NCBI GenBank assembly: GCA_028583605.1
Contig: CM053332.1
Location: 14,868,442-14,932,441 of the forward strand
Source of the DNA: Dastarcus helophoroides
Taxonomy: Eukaryota; Arthropoda; Insecta; Coleoptera; Bothrideridae
Direction: 5' to 3'
DNA: 64,000 bases
Positions 12,103 to 24,600 of the stretch are shown here, piece after piece (the stretch's first letter is position 1; each line of letters begins with the position of its first letter). Both the position numbers and the translations under genes were made by a program. The notes under the pieces are model-generated. The model searched no databases, was not told the origin of the DNA, and worked only from the letters and a program-made list of their open reading frames with translations.

Positions 12103-15100
12103 ATGGAAGAACTGGATAAAAACTCTCGCCAAATTTTGCTACTTACAAATTTTACATTCGGGGTGAGCTACTTTTTAATTTTGTTGCTTGTATAAGATAA
12201 GATGAATTTTAGATTTCTGGAATTTTTGTCTTAGCCATTGGAGTGTTTTTTAGGACCTCACTTTACTACATTCCTCATGTACTGCCTCCTCAATATGACC
12301 AATATGCTTTGTATCCAGCATTGTTGGTATTGTTAGGACTCACAACCATCGCTTTGACATTTTTGCGATTTATAACAACATTTATGGAAAGATCGTGTAT
12401 GTTAAACACAGTAAGTAACTTTCGCTAGACGTTTCCAATGGAGGATGACGAAAGTTTCGGTTTGGGCTTGTTCCAGCAAAAAAAAAAGTAGTTTCGGTTA
12501 AACTTTCTGTTAGGCCCAAAATGAGCCATAATTTGGCCCCCAAAATCTCCCTAGTCGAAATAATAAATTTCAATTTCAGCTTTTAATTAAAAAAAATAAT
12601 AAAAAAAATTAGAATTTCGAGATTTAATTGGAAATTTCAGTTTTAAAGTTTAAATTTTAGAAAAAAGTACAATTTTCAAGTTTACATTGAACATTTCCAG
12701 AAAAACGTCGAAATTAAGAGGAAAACTTAAAAATTCGAACAGAAATATTCTTAATTTTTTTTAGCTTAAATTTTAAACATATGACAAATAACAACAACAT
12801 GAGAATACAATCCAAACAAAGGAAAAATTGAAGTTACTCAACTTTAAGCCGACATTTCGAAAAAAACTTGATCATTTGAATATAAATGCAAAATTTCGAG
12901 AATAAAATCGATCGGGATTTAGATAAAAATTTTGAAAAATGAGTCTACATTTTGAGTTTAAGGCAAAATTTTGGAAAAAATTGCAAATTTAAACTCAGTT
13001 TAGAAGAAACTCGACATTTCTAATGTTAAAATTTCAAGTTTAGTTTCAAAGTCTCCATTTTAATCTCAAAATTTTCCACTCATGTCGAATTTTTGAATTT
13101 AATGTAGAGTATTCGAATTTTTCTTGAAATTTCGACATTTTAGTTCAGCTGAGATTTTTAATGAACATTTAAATTATCCAAAAAACTGAAAATTTTGATT
13201 TTAAAGACGAAGGTTCCAGAAATGATCCAACATTTCGAAGTTAGACTTGAAATTTTCAAAAAGTGTTGTTAATAAATTAAACTCTTTTAATTTGGAAATT
13301 TCGAGTGGATTCTTTTGCCTTTTTCACGAATTTTTTTTCTTTTTACCTCAATAATGCCGATATTTAATAACATTTCCAGAAATTTTGCCTTTTTCCTGGT
13401 AAATTTGTCTTTCCTTTCAAAATGTTGCTCTTTTCTCTTGCCTTTTTCCTAAAATTCGCATTTTTCTCAAAATTCGTCTTTTTCAAAATTTCGATTTTAT
13501 TTTCAAAATTCCTACCTTTTCGAACTTTTGTTCAAAAATCATTTATTTATTTCAAAATTCTGCCATTTTTCTTCAATACTTATCTCTTTCAACAAATTTT
13601 AACTTCTAACTCAAAAAAAGATGTTTTATCGTTCGGAAAATGTTCACCTTTCTTTTTAAATTATACCGGAAATGTTAAGAAAAATGCTTGAGAAAAATAT
13701 TTTTGGAAATTTCGAGAAACAGATGTTTCGTAAATTCAACGTCTTTACTGAATTTTAGATTTTGAGAACAATGGTTTCGGAAATTGCGATTTTTCGTTCT
13801 TAAAATTAAACTTTTTTTGAACATTGCGTCTTTTCATAAAACTAGATCTTTTAACTTTATTCGAAATTTGGACATTTTTCGAGCTTGGGAGAAAGGTTAG
13901 GTTTTTATTTTTAATATGATTTACTGAAAAATCAACTTTTCCAAATCTTTTTTCTCGAAATTCGTCTTTTTTGAAATTAATAGATTACTGTCACTCAATG
14001 TAGCAATAACTACATTGCACATGGTTGCACATGGCAATTATTGGATCCTTTTCTACTATCACAGACATAATTTAAAGCATTAATGGCAGAAATTTGGAAA
14101 GCACGAACTGGTAGGCACGAACCTTTCCAAATTTCTGCGGTTTAAATAATAATTTACTGTCAAAATCCCAATTGTCATCTTAAAATTGGACTTTGGAATA
14201 TTTTCTAGAAAGTGCGATATTTTTTTCGAAATAGCAATGTATTTTCCAAATCGGTTTTTTTTTCGAAGTCCGTTTTGTTAAATATCTGTTTTTTTTCTTG
14301 AATTATTTAAATTTGATTCCCAGTAATTGCTATTCCGTCTGGGCCTGGTGATTTTTTATTTTTTATTTTGCCTGCCATTTGTTGTCTTTTGTAAATATTG
14401 TAACAAAATGTAATTGAAAAGTTTAGTTGGGAATTTTCTAGAACATTTGATAAGGCGATAATAAATTGAATGGCAGATAAGCGCTCTAGAAATTTCGGCA
14501 AACGATAAGCCTTATCTGCTGCATTTTTCTAGAACACGAAACGGAATCTATATATAGAGGGGTCCAGTCGGCTTTTCCTTAGTGAGTTAGTCAAGTTAGT
14601 TAGAAGTCAATGAATAAGTTAGTTAATTAAACAGTGTAGTGTCCCGAGTTCAGTTTTGAAATAAAGTGGTTACAATTCACGGCGTATTAATCATTCGAAC
14701 CGGTAACGCACAACAATATAATGCTTTGTGTCTTGTCCTCGTTCTCTAAGTATCCACTTTGTTCTTTCCTGTTTTCTGTGTTTGTGTTATCGTATCGGTT
14801 TAATTTTGGTAATTTGTACATATTTGATAATTGGTCTATTTCGACTCCTCAGCATATTTCAAACTCGTGCATAAAGGTCGTGCTCTATGTCAGTTGAGAA
14901 TTTCTCCCAATATTCATGTTTTATGTTTTGTATTGAGGCTGTTAAAATGGTAGAAAGGGGTATATTATCTACATATGCTGCTGCAGCCAGATACAACATC
15001 TCAAGAAGAACCCTACGCAACCATCTAGCGAGTGGTTCGACTACACGAAAGCTAGGTCGGTCGGCTATATTGACTACAGAACAAGAAGCTGGACTTGTCA

Positions 15101-18100
15101 GAAGAATCATACGTTTGGCTGATGTTGGAGTGCCGATGATTTCAAAGATGTTGTGCGTATAGGCTTTTCATTCTGTAAAATTAAGAAAAATCCAAACACT
15201 TTCAATGGTGCCAAAAATGCCGCGAGGAAGAAATGGTTAAGGTTATTTCTCAAACGATACCCTGAATTAGCACGTAAAGCACAGATGATGATCCAGCTCG
15301 TGCTCAAAAACTAAGCTCGGCGATCACTTTTCCAAATACAAAAGCGTGCTGGATAGACTTGAAATTGAACATAAACCTGAAAGCATTTACAACATTGATG
15401 AAAAAAATTGTCGGATATCTTTGCACCATCAGCAGGAAGTTCTGACAGCCAAAGGGAGAAAGAGAGTTCAGCAAATAGCGAATGATCATGCTGAAAGTGT
15501 GACTGTGGTAGGCTGCGGAAATGCCATGAGATCAGCTATTCCGCCAATGATATTGTTCAAAGGCAAGAGACTAAAGCCAGAATTACAAGATAATTTACCT
15601 CCAGGCTCTCTGGTGAAGATGACGACAAAAGGAACTATGACGACAGAAACTTTCATAGAGTTTATTAATCATTTGCATAAATACAGAACATCAGGGCCAT
15701 GTCTCGTCATATTTGATGACTCAAAATGCCACCTGGACTTTATTATTGTCGAGGAAGCTGAGAAATGTGGCATTACTTTATATTGTCTTCCGTCAAATAC
15801 AACGCACGAGTTACAGCCCATGGATAAATCTCTTTGTTGTTCTTTTGAGCACCATTGGGACCAAGAGTTGATTAAATACGTCAATCAGCATCCCGAACGA
15901 ACCCTTAACAAGCTTCAATGTCTTTCTCTCACAAGTATGGCCGAAATGTATGACTATTACCAATATCTCGAATGGGTTTCGCGCTACCGGGTTATATCCA
16001 TATAAACCAGATGCTATTCCTGAAGAAGCGTTTGCGCCCTCTGCGTTGTCAGAAGTTCCAAATCCTACTGTGAGAATAATGCTGCCTTAGCTGATGAATC
16101 GAAGGCACAAGAGATTTCAACTGCAAATGTGGAAGATTCACATGGGTCAGGCACAGATACTGAAATTTGCCACTACCCTTGCTCTCAAAAAACCATCTGA
16201 ATGCTGGAACTCCACAGACATATATATATATATATATATATATATTAACTGAAGTAAATTTACACTTCATTTTGAGGGTTCCTACACATGCATACCTCTC
16301 TAACCTTAACTATTACATAATATTCTTATTTAATTACATTTTATTCCTACTTCGGTTTGCCGTATGTTCCTAGTCTAGTCTAGTTTCTAACCTACATTTA
16401 ATCTGCCTAACCTACCCTTCACCTTAACCTAATCTAACCTATTTAACCTAAAGTTCTAATCTAACGTTCCTCCTCGCGTTGTCTCTTTTTCTTTCCTCTT
16501 GCGTTACGTCTAAGGCTGGGTGCTCAATCCCCCAGCTTGTGCCATGTCAAGGTACTCGATCCCCTTGATTTCGGATGGTTCCAGGTCAGAACTTGGAGTT
16601 CGACGTAGGCTTCCTCCCATATTGTCCTATTCCGCTTTCTCGTAGATTCATTTCCCAGGTACTCGATCCCCCGGTACTCGAAATCTATTGTTCCTCAAAT
16701 GAGGACTTGAGTTCGTCAAGTTTTCCAGCGGCTTGGTTCAGAACTTCAAAGAAATTTGGGTTCCGAGCCGCTTCATCAATCTCCTCGATACTTCTTGGCC
16801 AGAGCACTCCCTTTCTTATCGCTAGTTGCTCTGTTCTGTTCCTCCATTCCTCCCGATTCCTGCATACGAACATTACATGATCAGCATCCTCGGGCTCTCC
16901 GCATTGGCATAATGGTGAGTTCCTTTTCCCCATCCTGTGGAGGTATTCCTGAAACCTTCCGTGGCCTGTAAGCAGCTGTACGCATTGCTGCGTAAGCTGC
17001 CTTCCCCTTAGACGCCTGTAGCCTTCAACTCTTCTCAGGTAGCGATGAGTCCCTCTCCCTGTTGTGGCAGAATCCCATCGTTGTTGCCACCTGAAAAAAG
17101 AGCAACGCGATAGTCTGTTCCTAATAAGCCCAAAGGGCACCTTATCGTATTCATATACCACCACCATGTTATTATTATCATTATTGCCTAAACTGCATGC
17201 GTCTTTCGCGAGCTCGTCCGCCCTTTCGTTGCCAGTGACTCCCCGGTGTCCCTTAACCCATTCCAATCGCGTTTTCCTTTGTTCTTGAAGCAGATCTTGC
17301 GCTTCCTTAACAAGTTCCGAATTTGGTTTATTTTGCATGGCAGCTATTGCCGCCTTACTATCACTCCTTATAATGCAACTTTCCAGCGTACGAGCTCGTT
17401 CTAGTGCTTTCTTAATAGCTAATATTTCCGCCTGAAACACCGAGCAATTGCCTCCGAGCCTGTATTGCCCCTTACCTATTTCCTTTCCTTTCCTATAAAT
17501 AACGTAAGCTGCTCCTGTGCCTGTTTCCTGTTTGGATCCGTCTGTATAAATTTCGTATTCCGTTGCTATTTCTTGCTTCTTTTGGTCTACTTCCTTTACC
17601 GGATGTTTCCTTCTCTTCTTGACCTTTTTCTCTATCTGTTCTGCGTTAATCTCCAGTTCCGTTTCTTCACGAATTTTTTCCCCTGTCCATTCAAATATTC
17701 TTTTTCTGTTTCTTATTTCTTCTAATTTAATATCTATTGGTACCAGCCCTGCTAATACCAATGCCGCTTCCGTTGACACTGTTCGATAAGCTTTCCCTGC
17801 TTTAAGTGCCATTATTCTTTGTACGCTTAATAGCTTCCTTTTTTCTTTGACTCCCATTTTATCGTACCATAAGTTCGCCCCATATGTTATAATAGGTTCG
17901 ATTGCTCCTTCGTAGATAGCTGCAATGTTTCTCCCTTTAAGACCCCAGTCTAGGGCCGCAGCTGCTGTAATTTTCTGTGCTACATTCTTTGCTTTCCCTG
18001 TTACGTGTTTTATGTGTTCCTTATAGTTTAATTTCTTATCTAGTATAATTCCTAAATATTTAAGCGTTTCTTTGCACCTTATTCTGCCACTTCCCATCCT

Positions 18101-20978
18101 GAAAGTCGGCTCTTGTTGATTTGAACTTTTTCCAAAAAATATAGCTTCCGTTTTTTCTGCATTAAATTTCACCCTACTCCTTTCGGCCCAGGCTTCTAGC
18201 ATTATCAGTGCTTCTTCGCCCGCTTGTTTTGTGCCCTTCCATGTGTTATTCCTTATAATAAGCGCCGTATCATCAGCATATGCTATGATGCGACACCCAT
18301 TTGGCAGCTCACATTTAAATATATCGTTATAAAATATTTTCCAAAATAACGGTCCAGACTTCGATCTTTGGGGGCATCCCAAGTCTGCTGTTTTATTTAC
18401 TTCAACTCCTTCTTCCTTCATTATCGCTATTCTCTTCCTAAAATAATCTCTTGCCAATTGGACTAAATTATCAGGACATTCATATTCTATCATCTCGTTT
18501 ATTATTTTTGGCCTCCATGCGTTATCAAACGCTCCTTCTATATCCAATGATATTATTGTACAGTATTCCCCCCTTTCCTTTGCAAGTTTAACTTCTTTAA
18601 CTACCTCTTGTGTAGCATCTTCCGTGCTTTTCCCTTCTTCGAATCCATATTGATCCTTGTGAATCTTTCCTCTTCCCATGGAACTCCACAGACAATCAAT
18701 CAACCACGTGTGAGATTCATGAATGTTTACCAACGCTTAAGTTTAAACTGCTCCACGCAAGAAGTCTCTGAATTACAGGGCTCAAGAGCTAACAAAAGAT
18801 TAGTTTGGGGACAATGCTACGAATTCCACATCACAGATTACTGTACCATCGTCAAGAGTAGAAGATGTTCCTGATATATCTTCCATTCCAAGATTAACAC
18901 AAAGACACGAAAATCAGCGACCGTTACTGGCTATACATCTGCACCACCTGCAGTTGCTGCAACGCGAAAGCGAACCTCAGTAAAGACTGCTTCTTTGACA
19001 GCAGATAAGTTTACGGGTTCTAAACCAAAACGTCACGATAATAAACCTTCTTGGTACTGTCCAGCTTGTAAAGAAGATCGAGTTGATAATATTACCATGT
19101 CTTAATTGTGGGGTTTCGTATCATGAGGTGTGTGTTGGACTCATACCCGCTGATTAAATATTTTACTGTTCAGGAGATTGTTTAAAAAAAAAGATGAAAA
19201 AGGCCGATCAATATAGTACTTTTACATGATGAGAAACTCGTTAAGTCTGATCTAAAATGTACTAACGTAATTAATAGGATCTCATTAGATTTAATATAAG
19301 TATTGACAACGTTTTGATTGATTGATTTGATTGATTAAGAAGTTGAATGCTTACTTATTTTTATTAAGGCTTTAATCAGACACAGGGGTCCCAATAAGGC
19401 CAAAGTGACATTTTAAGTTATTTGTGTTCAAGTGTGACTTTTGTTTCTAAAGCAATTTTGTTTACATTTATTACAAAGTTCAATAAATAAATATAAGTAT
19501 TTCAAATTACCGCTGCATTTTTATTATAAACCTGCTAGTTAGGTAATGAAAAAAATTAAGGTAGGCCTTATTTGGTGAACTTACCTTGCATTGTTTACCC
19601 TGTTTCTGACCAGTTTGTATTCGTGTACGTTATCATTTTGCTTCTATACTGGAGATTTTTTTTGCTAGGCTCTTAACTTTCCTCACGGACCCAAGATTTT
19701 TTTTGTTTTCCTATCACACTACTTTTCTCTTACCTACGGGCCTCTTCAGCAGCTGTCTTAATGTTTTTCTGGATCTTTTCCCACGATGTTTCAACACTGT
19801 CTGTTTCCAGGATCGTGTTATTATCAACTTTTTGCTTTAGCTTTCGCTGATAAAGGTTTTTTGTTGCGTCATTCTCAGAGGATTGTAGGTTTAATTTTTC
19901 AATCACTTTTGGTCTTGGTCGTTAGGAGTGGGGCACATTATATCTCATTTTTGGTAATATTAGATTGTAATGGGTTCCAGTGTTCTGAGAGCTTAATACC
20001 CTCACGTCCAGTATTTTGGAAGGGTGGATGTTTCTGTTAGTTAAAACTTAGTCTGTTATAGACTTGTGTCCTTCGGTGTTCTCAAACGTAACTTTCTGTT
20101 GAGGTTTGTTACCTACTCGTTTTCTGAAAAGCTCGACATGTTATCGTCTCGAAGTTTTACTTGGGGATAACGTGGTAAACAAACTAGACAGTCTCATTCA
20201 AAACGAGACATATGATCACGTGGTAACCCCAATCAAAAATTTAGTAGCAATTACTGAATTCAGATAAAACATGTTTAAAAAATTTCGTCCCCATCACCTT
20301 TTACTTCTCTAAATTTGGATTTCGGCATTGATCTACATGCACTATAGATTTCAATTGGTCTCTACTTGTCTTAGAGTGCAATTTTTATGACCATATAATT
20401 CCAAAAAATAAAAATTTCAGCATTCTACAATAGTAGTAATATTGGCATTTGTGAGAACACTTTTGGGCATGTTTATATTATTGGAGCTCAAACGAGAAGA
20501 TGAGTTAAGTCAATCAATTCTACCCTTTTATAAAGAAACTTTTGGTAAATGCGTGGTGTGGAATAAACATGATACGCATACGTTAGTTAAAAATGCGAAG
20601 GATGAAATATGCGAAGAATACGAAAAAATTCAAAATATCGTAAGTATAAATAATCCGCAGTTATGGATGTTGTATTTAATAGTAATAATTTCTTTTTTAG
20701 TTGGAGTGCTGCAATCTCAACGCTAATACCACTGCTGAAACGAAAAATCTTTGTAAATCCAGTTCAGATCATATTTGCTTGATCAGATGCGCTGATGCTT
20801 TAGTTGAGCATACAAAGACGAGTATAATTGTAGTCGGAACTACTTTATGTTCTTTGACTATAGTCGATGTAATATATCAAATATTTTTTGATACCATGGT
20901 GAAACGGCCTTCTTACAGATCATCGTCATAGCGTCTGGATTTTATTTTGCAAACATGATGCCGGCACATGATCTTTAG
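12103..20978 (+). CDS. Tetraspanin B (five exons, intact)
   Basis: Exons 12103-12162, 12213-12410, 20421-20639, 20701-20868 and 20919-20978; 234 aa, all introns phase 0. TM1 is about residues 11-33, TM2 52-74 followed by ERSCML, TM3 87-108, and the large loop EC2 runs to about 199, where TM4 begins. EC2 starts LECCN at 160-164, so the signature CCG is changed to CCN; four further cysteines follow. Tetraspanins organise membrane microdomains. Exon 4 ends at GTCGAT before a GTAATA donor. A 50-nt intron with the acceptor TTCTTACAG leads to a last exon reading IIVIASGFYFANMM and five more residues. Reading through that small intron instead stays open to 20931 with an unrelated tail; I prefer the spliced form because A, C, D and E all have an intron there. 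Intron 2 is 8 kb and holds the pogo/non-LTR nest. AATAAA lies at 21144. Confidence 0.88.
12411..14398. other. Tetraspanin B intron 2, first part: low-complexity AT repeat
   Basis: Mostly degenerate AAATTTCGA repeat, A-rich up to 13280 and T-rich afterwards. A 15-bp hairpin CAGAAATTTGGAAAG / CTTTCCAAATTTCTG with a 21-nt loop lies at about 14085-14138. Open frames here are spurious. Confidence 0.5.
14399..14715 (+). mobile_element. Solo LTR of a gypsy-like retrotransposon
   Basis: The 317-bp unit begins TGTAACAAAATGTAA and ends GCACAACA. It is flanked by ATAT on both sides (14395-14398 and 14716-14719), a 4-bp target duplication. Inside are a TATA box (CTATATATAGAGG, near 14550) and a poly(A) signal AATAAAG near 14660, in the order expected of an LTR. 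A second copy in the opposite orientation lies at 24404-24751 and shares GGCAGATA, AGAAATTTCGGCAAAC, TTATCTGC and ATAAAGTGG in the same order. No gag-pol sequence adjoins either copy. The LTR termini TG...CA and the 4-bp duplication fit Ty3/gypsy. Confidence 0.82.
16205..16220. repeat. Left target-site duplication of the nested non-LTR element (16 bp)
   Basis: TGGAACTCCACAGACA occurs here and again at 18679-18694, exactly bracketing the retrotransposon. Confidence 0.92.
16221..18678 (-). mobile_element. 5'-truncated non-LTR retrotransposon (RT, RNase H, zinc knuckle), recent insertion
   Basis: A 2458-bp insertion in the pogo-like relic, bounded by a 16-bp target duplication. On the minus strand it ends in a (TA)n tract (16221-16245), which serves as the tail. 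The 5' end is cut off inside the reverse transcriptase, the usual result of incomplete target-primed reverse transcription. An uninterrupted frame of about 664 codons shows that the insertion is young compared with its broken host element. The tract between the stop at 16685 and the tail is about 440 bp of 3' UTR. Confidence 0.92.
16685..18678 (-). CDS. Reverse transcriptase / RNase H ORF2 (5'-truncated)
   Basis: The element copies its RNA into DNA at a nicked target. The first preserved residues are GRGKIHKDQYGFEEGKST, in the middle of the RT palm/fingers. Next come SLDIEGAFDNAWRP (first catalytic Asp), CPQRSKSGPLFWKIFYND, and the active site AYADDTALI. RNase H follows: EIYTDGSKQETGTGAAYVI, then QAEILAIKKAL (Glu), RSDSKAAI (Asp) and WVKGHRGVTGNERADELA. 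The C-terminal motif CQCGEPEDADHVMFVC is a zinc knuckle. RT plus RNase H plus this knuckle points to the I/R1 group of non-LTR elements. The frame runs 18 codons further upstream into the target duplication and pogo sequence; these are not part of the protein. The SKSGP replaces the usual QGSxxGP with a changed glycine. Confidence 0.92.
19730..20015 (-). pseudogene. Relic of a LINE endonuclease-RT linker
   Basis: The minus strand reads DVRVLSSQNTGTHYNLIL, the end of an AP-endonuclease-type domain of non-LTR elements (usual form: DVRxxRGADxGTDHYLV). A stop codon follows, then RPRPKVIEKLNLQ and a charged stretch ending SWEKIQKNIKTAAEEARR, the usual linker before the reverse transcriptase. The in-frame stop and missing flanks show that it is dead. 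It lies just upstream of tetraspanin B exon 3. Confidence 0.72.
20016..20420. other. Unremarkable end of tetraspanin B intron 2
   Basis: No gene or recognisable repeat. It ends in AAAATTTCAG, the acceptor of exon 3. Confidence 0.4.
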
Positions 20979-21143
20979 AACCGGAGATTGACAATATGCA
21001 AAATTTAAAAAAAAATCTTGATTCCACGTTAAATTGGAAACAGTAAGGTTTAAACATGTTTTCATGTTTGGTTTGGCCAGATCCGCACTGAGCCATCTAT
21101 AGATGGACCACATCAATACTTTGTGTTGTGCTTTGTATTTTGA

Positions 21144-21149
21144 AATAAA
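21144..21149 (+). promoter_or_regulatory. Candidate poly(A) signal of tetraspanin B
   Basis: AATAAA 166 bp after the tetraspanin B stop codon, followed by an A run. Confidence 0.5.
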
Positions 21150-21227
21150 AAAAAACGGTTTTCACGAAAGGTCAAGTATTTTGTGGTGTAAAAGTATTTC
21201 AAATACAGGGCAAAAATCGTGGATACG

Positions 21228-21292
21228 ACCTAACTTTTTGTGACAAATAGACCTAACTTTTGTGACAAATAGATCTAACTTTTGTGACAAAT
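21228..21292. repeat. Three copies of a 22-bp tandem repeat
   Basis: ACCTAACTTTTGTGACAAAT plus AG is repeated three times with one or two changes, in the B-C intergenic interval. Confidence 0.8.
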
Positions 21293-21651
21293 ACAACGCA
21301 CAACACAAATTTTTATTGATGTGGCACCAGCTTAAGACTAAAAACCATTAATTAAATTTAAGGTATCCTCAGACATATTTTGAATGATGTAGACAGCCAT
21401 TACTACAAAAAGTTTAAAAAACTACGCGATTTTTGTTTATAACCAGATTTTGCTTTAATGACTAAGTGCTAATTTATCTGTTTGTCCAACAAATGATGCT
21501 AATGACTAATGAAATATATACAGAATTGTGCGATAGTAAATTTAAGCATAAAAGGTATTTTATCTTGTTGCCTGAATATCATGTGTGCAAACACTATTGT
21601 TTTTGATTATGAAATCTCCGATTAAATGATTTTTAGATAAAAATATTAAAC

Positions 21652-24600
21652 ATGAAGCTTGCACCAAATGAAAATGTGTTGCGTGTAGCTCTGCTGGTCT
21701 TTAGCATTATTTTTGGGGTAAGAATATCAGTGTTTCTTAGAATATGGTGTTTTTAAGGCCAAATCCAGTCGAGATGTCGAGGATAGTCAAATTGTTATTT
21801 CATTATTGCTACATACCACACTTTTTGTCTTAAAACTCATTTGCTTCAAAAACCGCTTGCGGCAGATATTATGAAGTAACCAATAAAGAACGTATTAATT
21901 TTACTTATTAACTGTAGCAGTAGTTAAAATTAATGATATTATGGCAAAGACACCCTACGCATCTTTTCGTGGCATAGAAGCGGTAATATACCCACATGGG
22001 TATAATACTGCTGGGTATTACTCAGTATATTATTATTATTTTTAATCAAGATCACAATTTTTTAATAGGTAACTGGTTTGCTTTTTTACACATCAACAAT
22101 TCTTTTACAAACGTTGAATTTTATGATGCAAGTCTAGCTGGTTTGTTGCCATCCTTCAAATGAATTCCCTTTTCAGATTCTTAGTATATCTCTAATATCC
22201 CTCGGAGGTGTCTACTTTAAAGAACTGAGTTGGCCCAGACGATATGCAAGTCTGGAATTTATTAATCTTCCCAATTTAATTATTGTTTTGGGGTTCATGA
22301 GCTTATGTACTTCACTCGTTGGATGCTATTGTGCAAAGAGTTACAATAAGCGACTTTTTATATTGGTGAATATTATTTGTTTTTTTTTTTCGAAATCAAA
22401 TTTAAGCTTCTCGCTTCTAGTTTACAACCACTCTCTCTATTATAATATGCTTAGAGCTCACTATAGGAATCATTGCTTTTGTTAATATGAACAAGCATCA
22501 AGATGGACACCACGAGCGCACTGCCCGCATCATGTATCAGCAAATCAAAGAGAGCAACCAGGTTCTAAAAGACATTGAAGATTATGTAAGTTTCTTGTAA
22601 TGTTTTAAATTATTGTATTTTGTACATAATCGTAGACAATAAATTTGTAAATATTTGTACGTAAAGTTAAGAATCTCTAAATTATATATAAAAACTGTAG
22701 TTTCAAATTTAGCCATTTTATTAGTCGTCAAACAAACGCAAATTTCACAATTAAATTAAATAAACAAATATGAAACCATCTTATTTTTCGTTTTGTACAT
22801 ATGTATTATAATAGCACTGACCTTGTAATTTTTTTTGTTCTAATTTGTATGTAAATAAATCAGCTTGTGAGTATATTATTGTTTATTGTTGTTATAATAT
22901 TTCCTGATGAAATGCGGAGTGGTTTTACTTACGAGTAAGATGACTTTATATTTTTATAAAAAAGTATTTATTTATTTATCAACGTTTATATTGTCCCCTT
23001 CAAAGTAATCCCCCTTAGATGCAATGTACTTGTGCCAACGATTTTTCCAATCTTCAAAGCACTTGGTATAACCTTGAGCTGCTTCCCTAGCGCAGTTTTT
23101 ATTTCATCAATCGTTGCAAATCTTCGTTCTGCTACAGGTTTTTTAAATTTTGGGAACAGGAAAAAGTCGCAGGGTGCCAAATCCGGTGAATATGGTCGCT
23201 GAGGCATGGTTGTCGTGCTGTTTTTGGCCAAAAAACCTCTCACAAGCAACGATGAATGAGCAGGTGCATTATCGTAATCCAAAAGCCATGAATTAATTCC
23301 GGACGTTTTTTTCGTATTGCTTCTCGCAAACGGGCATAACTTCAAGGTAATACTCCTTATTGATCGTATGACCTTGAGGTAAAAACTCCTGATGCACTAC
23401 GCCATGGTAGTCGAAAAAATCAGTGAGGAAAACTTTGACATTTGATCGGACTTTCATAGGTCTTTTAAGTTTTGGGAACAAGAAAAAGTCGCAGGGCGCC
23501 AAGTCCGGTGAATATGGTCGCTGAGGCATGATTGTCGTGTTGTTTTTAGCCAAAAAACCTCTCACATGAGCAGGTGCATTATTGTGATGCAAAAGCCATG
23601 AATTATTTTTCCACAATTACGGGCGTTTTTCTCGTATTGCTTCTCGCAAACGGCATATAACTTCAAGGTAATACTCCTTATTGACCGTACGACCTTGAGG
23701 TAAAAACTCCTGATGCACTACGCCATGGTAGTCGAAAAAATCAGTGAGCAAAACTTTAACATTTGATCGGACTTGGCCTGCTTTTTCGGTCTTGGCTCTC
23801 CTGGGTGCTTTCCACTGGGACGATTGGGCTTTGGTTTCGACGTTATAACCATATCCCCATGATTCGTCACCAGTTATGACCCTTTTGAGCAAATCAGAAT
23901 CATCACTGATGTCATTCAAGAGCTCCTGAGCGATGCTCATGCGACAAAATTCAGAAGTTTCAGAACAAACTTCGCTGACTCTCGTCTTATGCCCAAAGCA
24001 TCCAAAAAAATTGCACGACACTAGCCGACTGATATGCCAACATCCTCAACAACTTCTCTTATGGTAATTCGACGATTTTCAAAAACAATTTTCTTCACAG
24101 CTTCGACGATATCTTCTGTTGTTGATGTTGTGGGACGTCCAGAGCGAGGTTCGTCGTCGGCTTCTTCTCGGCCATCTTGGAAGAGTTTGTACCACTTGTA
24201 AACAATATTTTTACTTAGAGCAGACTCATCGTACGCCACTGTCAACATTTCAAGTATTTTAGAGCACTTCATTCCATTTTTCACACAAAATTTGATGCAA
24301 ATTCATTGCTCCATTTTTCAAACGAGCACAACAAAATACATCTAACCTTTTTATCTATCAAAAACAAACTAAGTATGCTACGTACTTGAAACTGTGAACA
24401 TATTGTTACGGACTTTATTGGTTCGAATTTATTAACACATTGAATAATACCCACTTTATTACGAAACTAAACTCAGATCACTACAACTGAACAATAACTC
24501 GCTTATGTACTTTTAACTATTAACTCTCTAACTGCACTGACTCTAATTGACTTCTCGAGGGAAAGCTGACCGCCTTATATAGTTTTGGCTCTCGGCTTCT

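Larger units (their letters stand above)
14887..19190 (+). pseudogene. Pogo/jerky-like transposase relic with C-terminal zinc finger, split by a non-LTR insertion
   Basis: The + strand holds, in order: a psq-type helix-turn-helix (YAAAARYNISRRTLRNHL, 14960-15040); a CENP-B-type segment (WLRLFLKRYPELARKAQ in one frame, 15230-15290); a pogo-type DDE domain open from 15346 to 16005 with IYNIDEKNC (first Asp), LVIFDDSKCH (second) and LPSNTTHELQPMDKS (third); then, after the insertion at 16221-18678, a cysteine-rich PHD-like end (WYCPACKED ... CLNCGVSYHEVCVG, 19050-19140). Frameshifts between the pieces show that it is dead. Such transposases move DNA transposons with TA targets. A domesticated jerky-like gene is unlikely because of the broken frame. 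I could not fix the terminal repeats. Confidence 0.85.

Noticed and set aside
14887..16005. Pogo-like DDE frame as a domesticated host gene (jerky-like)
   Set aside because: The helix-turn-helix, CENP-B-type and DDE parts are in different frames and the C-terminus is cut by a retrotransposon.
16756..17725. Several + strand open frames over the non-LTR element
   Set aside because: They are antisense shadows of the RT/RNase H frame.
20701..20931. Continuous tetraspanin B exon 4 frame ending SYRSSS
   Set aside because: It reads through a 50-nt intron; the paralogues show the splice site, and the downstream exon gives a normal TM4 end.
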